From assembly GCA_017554445.1 (NCBI GenBank), contig JAFZIJ010000171.1:1-36844 (forward strand): a stretch of DNA of 36,844 nucleotides, written 5' to 3'. Below are positions 33,506 to 36,844 of the stretch, one piece after another (the first letter of the stretch is position 1; each line of letters begins with the position of its first letter). Source of the DNA: Victivallales bacterium. Lineage in GTDB: Bacteria; Verrucomicrobiota; Lentisphaeria; Oligosphaerales; Oligosphaeraceae. The position numbers and the translations under genes are program-made. The notes beneath the pieces were generated by a model. The model saw nothing but the letters and a program-made list of their open reading frames with translations. It was not told the DNA's origin and did no database searches.

Positions 33506-35956
33506 ATGAAGAATCTCATCGATTATCTGAAAAACACATTCGCTCGCAACATCACGGCGGAAATCGTCCTGCCTCCGGAGGATGGCGATTTCGCGCCGTT
33601 GCCAAACACGCTGAATCCAAAACTGCTGAAAGTCCTTACGGACCAAAAGCTAACGCGGCTTTATTCCCATCAGGCGGAGGCCTTCGAGTCGATTTCACAC
33701 GACATTGACACGGGGCTCGTCTCCCGCACGGCCTCCGGCAAGACACTTTCCTTCCTCCTGCCGATTCTGAATGAATACGCCAACGCCACGACACCGTTCA
33801 GCACCCTCCTCCTGTATCCAACCAAAGCGCTCTCCCGCGATCAGGAAGGAACGCTTGGAAAACTCCTTCAGGCGGTCGATGCCGAACGGAAATTCGGCAC
33901 GTTCGACGGCGATACGCCGCCAGACCAGCGGAAAATTCTCCAAAAGAACGCGGATTTCGTCATCACGAATCCGGACATGCTTCACGCGGGCTTCCTGCCC
34001 AACCATCAACGGCTTTGGAAGGCGTTTCTGTCACGCCTCCGCTACATCGTCATCGATGAAGTGCACAGCTACCGCGGCAGTTTCGGCTCGCACGTCGCCA
34101 ACGTCTTCCGCCGTCTGCTTCGTGTCTGCGCACTTTATGACGTGAAACCGACGTTTATCGCCTGTTCCGCAACGGTCGGCAATCCCGCCGAACACATGAA
34201 AGCGTTGTTCGGACGTGACTTCCACATTATTCAAAAGGACGGAGCGCCGCGCCCCGAACGCAAATTGTTCTGCGTCAATCCTCCGCTTTTCACGGCGGAA
34301 GACGGCGCGAACTACCGCAAAGGCCCCGCATCCGTTTCCATCCCGCTCATCCGCAAAGCGACGGAGCTTGGCATCCGCACGATCTGCTTCTGCCGTGGAC
34401 GGCAGGAGGTCGAACGGCTCTATCGCTCCGTGACGGACGGCAAATACGCGTCGCTGGCGGATCGTGTCAAACCGTATCGCGGCGGCCTCCTCCCATCCGA
34501 GCGCCGCAAGCTCGAACACGATCTCTTCAACGGCGTCATCAACACGATCATCACGACGAATGCCTTGGAACTCGGCATCGATATCGGCAATCTCGATCTC
34601 TGTATCCTTTCCGGCCATCCGGGCACCATGGCCTCCTTCTGGCAACAGGCGGGCCGTGTCGGACGAAAAGGCGACGGCGCCGTCATCGTCTATGTCGCAA
34701 AAGACACGCCGATTGATCAGTATCTCGTTAACCACACGGACTTTATCACACAGGCTCCCGTCGAATTGGCGTGGCTCAACGCAGACAATCCGTACATCGT
34801 CCTGCAGCACATCCCCTGCTCCGCGCAGGAATATCCGGTCAGCACGGATGAACCAACGTGGCAGTCTCCCGCCGCGCAGATGGCCATAAAATTGCTCATC
34901 GAACAAGGCACGCTGAAGCCATGGAGCGGCGGCTACCGCTACGGTCTGACCGATTATCCGTCGCGTGGCGTCAATCTGCGCGGCATGACCGACTATAATA
35001 TCCAGATTGTCTGCGACGACGTCGTCATCGGTGAGATCGATCCCATCGGTGCACGCGGAACACTCTATAAAGACGCCATTTATCAACATCTTGGCGAACG
35101 CTACATGTCCATGGATCTCGATCTGGACAAGAAGCTCTGCATCGTCGAAAAAGTCCATGTCGATTATTTCACGGAAGCGTCATGGGAGAATCGCGTCGAA
35201 TTGACGGAAGTCTATGAGGAATGCGAATTTCCGAATGCCGAACTGAAATTCGGCGCCATCCACGTCAACAAACAGCCGAAGCTCTACAAGAAAATCCGTG
35301 AACGGACGTATGAGAATATCGGCTACGGCCCCATCACGTTGCCGCCGTTTGAATACGACACGACGGGGCTGACGCTTCGTCCGCCGAAAGACTGGATCGC
35401 GCTCATGGACAAACATGACAAACGGTGGCTCGGCGCCGCGCTCTATGGTCTTGGATACATCCTAAGACGCGTCGCGCCATCGCTTTGCATGGCGGACGAA
35501 CAAGACGTCGATACCGATATTTCGCTCGCGACGGATGAAGCGCAACGTTGGACGAGCGCCCTATTCCTTTTCGACACTCACGAAGGCGGCGTCGGCTATG
35601 CGGAGAAAATCTGCGAACGGCTGGCGGAAGCGCTCAAACTCTGCCGCGATATCATTCATGACTGTCATTGCAAAGGCGGCTGCCCGTCCTGCGTGCCGCC
35701 CTTCCCGCCCGGCATCGTCAGTACGCCGGATTTGGAGGAGCTTCTGCTCTTCTCGGACGCCGCCGTCCGTTGCACGGAATCCTGCATAACCGCCCTATTG
35801 GAAGGACGATATGAGATTCCGACGGTTACCGTCCGTCAACTTCCGCCCGAAACGCCTGTCACGCCGCCAGGCGAAGATCCGGAAGAAGTGAAAATGAAAG
35901 AACGCCTCCTGCGCGCCTCCAGCCTGCTGGAATTCAAACGAAAACGACTCCATTGA
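33506..35956 (+). CDS. MrfA/YprA-type DEAD/DEAH helicase with DUF1998 zinc domain
   Basis: A cytoplasmic superfamily 2 helicase of 816 aa. Motifs in order: TRLYSHQAEAF (Q-like), SRTASGKT (Walker A, K79), DEVH box (D184-H187), CSAT (motif III), NALELGIDIG (motif V) and QQAGRVGRKG (motif VI). The C-terminal DUF1998 part has CHCKGGCPSC (C720, C722, C726, C729), the four-cysteine cluster of MrfA. In Bacillus subtilis MrfA is a 3'-5' helicase in mitomycin-adduct excision with the nuclease MrfB; no MrfB-like gene is seen here. The role here is inferred as DNA repair. The ATG lacks a Shine-Dalgarno. The gene is GC-rich and typical for the window. Confidence 0.93.
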   Translation: MKNLIDYLKNTFARNITAEIVLPPEDGDFAPLPNTLNPKLLKVLTDQKLTRLYSHQAEAFESISHDIDTGLVSRTASGKTLSFLLPILNEYANATTPFSTLLLYPTKALSRDQEGTLGKLLQAVDAERKFGTFDGDTPPDQRKILQKNADFVITNPDMLHAGFLPNHQRLWKAFLSRLRYIVIDEVHSYRGSFGSHVANVFRRLLRVCALYDVKPTFIACSATVGNPAEHMKALFGRDFHIIQKDGAPRPERKLFCVNPPLFTAEDGANYRKGPASVSIPLIRKATELGIRTICFCRGRQEVERLYRSVTDGKYASLADRVKPYRGGLLPSERRKLEHDLFNGVINTIITTNALELGIDIGNLDLCILSGHPGTMASFWQQAGRVGRKGDGAVIVYVAKDTPIDQYLVNHTDFITQAPVELAWLNADNPYIVLQHIPCSAQEYPVSTDEPTWQSPAAQMAIKLLIEQGTLKPWSGGYRYGLTDYPSRGVNLRGMTDYNIQIVCDDVVIGEIDPIGARGTLYKDAIYQHLGERYMSMDLDLDKKLCIVEKVHVDYFTEASWENRVELTEVYEECEFPNAELKFGAIHVNKQPKLYKKIRERTYENIGYGPITLPPFEYDTTGLTLRPPKDWIALMDKHDKRWLGAALYGLGYILRRVAPSLCMADEQDVDTDISLATDEAQRWTSALFLFDTHEGGVGYAEKICERLAEALKLCRDIIHDCHCKGGCPSCVPPFPPGIVSTPDLEELLLFSDAAVRCTESCITALLEGRYEIPTVTVRQLPPETPVTPPGEDPEEVKMKERLLRASSLLEFKRKRLH

Positions 35957-36027
35957 CGACCAAAAACAAATGTTGTTCACAAACTAAAATTCAGTTTTTT
36001 TCATAAACCGCCGAGCCGCCGGAGCCC

Positions 36028-36047
36028 AGCCGCATTCGCGGAGCTAA
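36028..36047. repeat. Second copy of a 20-bp intergenic repeat (also at 28960)
   Basis: AGCCGCATTCGCGGAGCTAA is identical at 28960-28979 and 36028-36047, and both copies run on into AGCTTAAAGCT-like sequence. The surrounding gap (35957-36172) holds no other recognisable feature apart from the AAGGAAATC leader ahead of the last gene. Confidence 0.85.
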
Positions 36048-36172
36048 TAGCTTAAAGCTGAAAGCTAAAGGTGAATACAGACACGTTGGCAGGCAAGGCG
36101 ACGGCGGTGAGGCTTTCAGTTTATTCAGTGTATTCTGTGGACTTCAACTCAACAAGGAAATCATCATAAGCC

Positions 36173-36844
36173 ATGTTCGACCACGATAAAACCACACGCC
36201 GCCCCGCCGTCGCGGGATCATTCTATCCAAAAGATCCGAACATCCTGCGCAAGACCGTCCAGACCTATCTGGACGAAGCGCCAGACGTCAAAATCGACGG
36301 CGAAATCTTCGCCGTCATGGCGCCACATGCGGGATACGTCTATTCCGCCCATGTGGCTGCGCCAGCTTATAAGCTCTTGGGGCAGATTGACTTCGATACA
36401 GTCGTCATCATCGGCCATGATTTCGGCCGCAACGCTCCGGACATCGTCGCCGTGTTGGACGACCATGAATATTTCGAGACGCCGCTCGGCAAAATCGCCG
36501 TCGATGTCGAACTTGCGCAAGCCATGCACAAACGCCTGCCGTCCATCATTTTCCACGACGGCGTCCATGCGAAGGACCACACGGTGGAAATCCATCTTCC
36601 GTTCATCCAGATGCTTAAGCCGAACTGCAAGATCCTTCCCGTCATGTTCGGCGAAGTCGTGCCGACGTTCAGCCGCGATTTCGTCGATGCGCTGCAGGCC
36701 TGCATGGGCAATCGAAAGATTTTGATTTTCGCCAGTTCGGACATGTCGCACTATCCGTCGTATGACGATGCGCGTGAAACAGATGCGGAGACGATGGCGC
36801 TCATCAAGCAAGGCAATCTCGCGGCGATGTGCGCACGCCATGAC
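36173..36844 (+). CDS. MEMO family protein, AmmeMemoRadiSam system protein B (3' end outside window)
   Basis: A MEMO-fold protein, 224 residues visible of about 270-300. RRPAVAGSFYP opens the family, then APHAGYVYSAHVA with H52, IIGHDFG with H82, DHTVEIHLPF (H136-H141) and SSDMSHY, all in the positions known for MEMO/extradiol-dioxygenase-like metal sites. Protein B genes usually lie next to an AMMECR1-domain gene and a radical SAM gene; those neighbours would be beyond the right edge. The function is not settled. AAGGAA is about 13 bases before the ATG, rather far. Confidence 0.92.
   Translation, partial: MFDHDKTTRRPAVAGSFYPKDPNILRKTVQTYLDEAPDVKIDGEIFAVMAPHAGYVYSAHVAAPAYKLLGQIDFDTVVIIGHDFGRNAPDIVAVLDDHEYFETPLGKIAVDVELAQAMHKRLPSIIFHDGVHAKDHTVEIHLPFIQMLKPNCKILPVMFGEVVPTFSRDFVDALQACMGNRKILIFASSDMSHYPSYDDARETDAETMALIKQGNLAAMCARHD

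Overview
The window looks like a chromosomal segment of a saccharolytic anaerobe from the Planctomycetota-Verrucomicrobiota-Chlamydiota group, most probably Lentisphaerota (Victivallales-like). This rests on the combination of an oadGAB sodium-pump operon, secreted heparinase-II/III-type lyases and GH42/GH123-like glycosidases, a sodium:solute symporter, a pseudopilin with the H-X9-DG signature, a C-terminal PEP-CTERM-like sorting tail and abundant intergenic micro-repeats. It is family-level inference; no rRNA is present to fix the taxonomy.

Layout. 1-3730 (minus): sodium-translocating decarboxylase operon oadG-oadA-oadB; oadB carries an unusual exported-looking N-terminal extension and runs off the left edge. 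3899-5280 (minus): a zinc-ribbon protein followed 2 bp later by a GH99/WbsX-like lipoprotein. 5281-6033: a decayed stretch with a remnant of a glycosidase. 6034-10539 (plus): a heparinase II/III family lyase, a palindromic repeat element and an SSS transporter. 10491-11477 (minus, AT-rich): a toxin-antitoxin-like pair in which the PIN protein is fused to a DUF1902/HicB-like domain. 11702-15020 (minus): a cytidylate-kinase-like/BON fusion and a CPA2 cation:proton antiporter with RCK_C domains. 15288-17586 (minus): a Gfo/Idh/MocA-type oxidoreductase coupled to a pseudopilin. 17783-25100 (plus): a very large secreted glycosidase, a second heparinase-like lyase, tandem repeats and an M14 carboxypeptidase-like enzyme. 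25193-26554 (plus, strongly AT-rich): a predicted PD-(D/E)xK nuclease fused to a degenerate NUDIX domain, the most unusual gene here. 26615-28751 (plus): a sialidase-like BNR protein and a secreted protein with a C-terminal sorting tail. 29075-31795 (minus): a secreted GH42-like enzyme. 31986-32183: tRNA-Ser(GGA) with promoter and terminator. 32235-33384 (minus): an XRE regulator and YraN. 33506-35956 (plus): an MrfA/YprA-type helicase. 36173-end (plus): a MEMO/AmmeMemoRadiSam protein B gene, cut by the right edge.

How they work together. The lyases, glycosidases, sialidase-like protein and symporter are consistent with breakdown of acidic or host-type glycans outside the cytoplasm and sodium-driven uptake of the products. 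The decarboxylase pump could supply the sodium gradient and the antiporter could balance cations. The two AT-rich islands (10540-11700 and 25100-26600) differ in composition from their GC-richer neighbours and hold the genes most like toxin or defence functions, which suggests lateral acquisition. Intergenic spaces are rich in short tandem and dispersed repeats, several of them recurring at distant points of the window.
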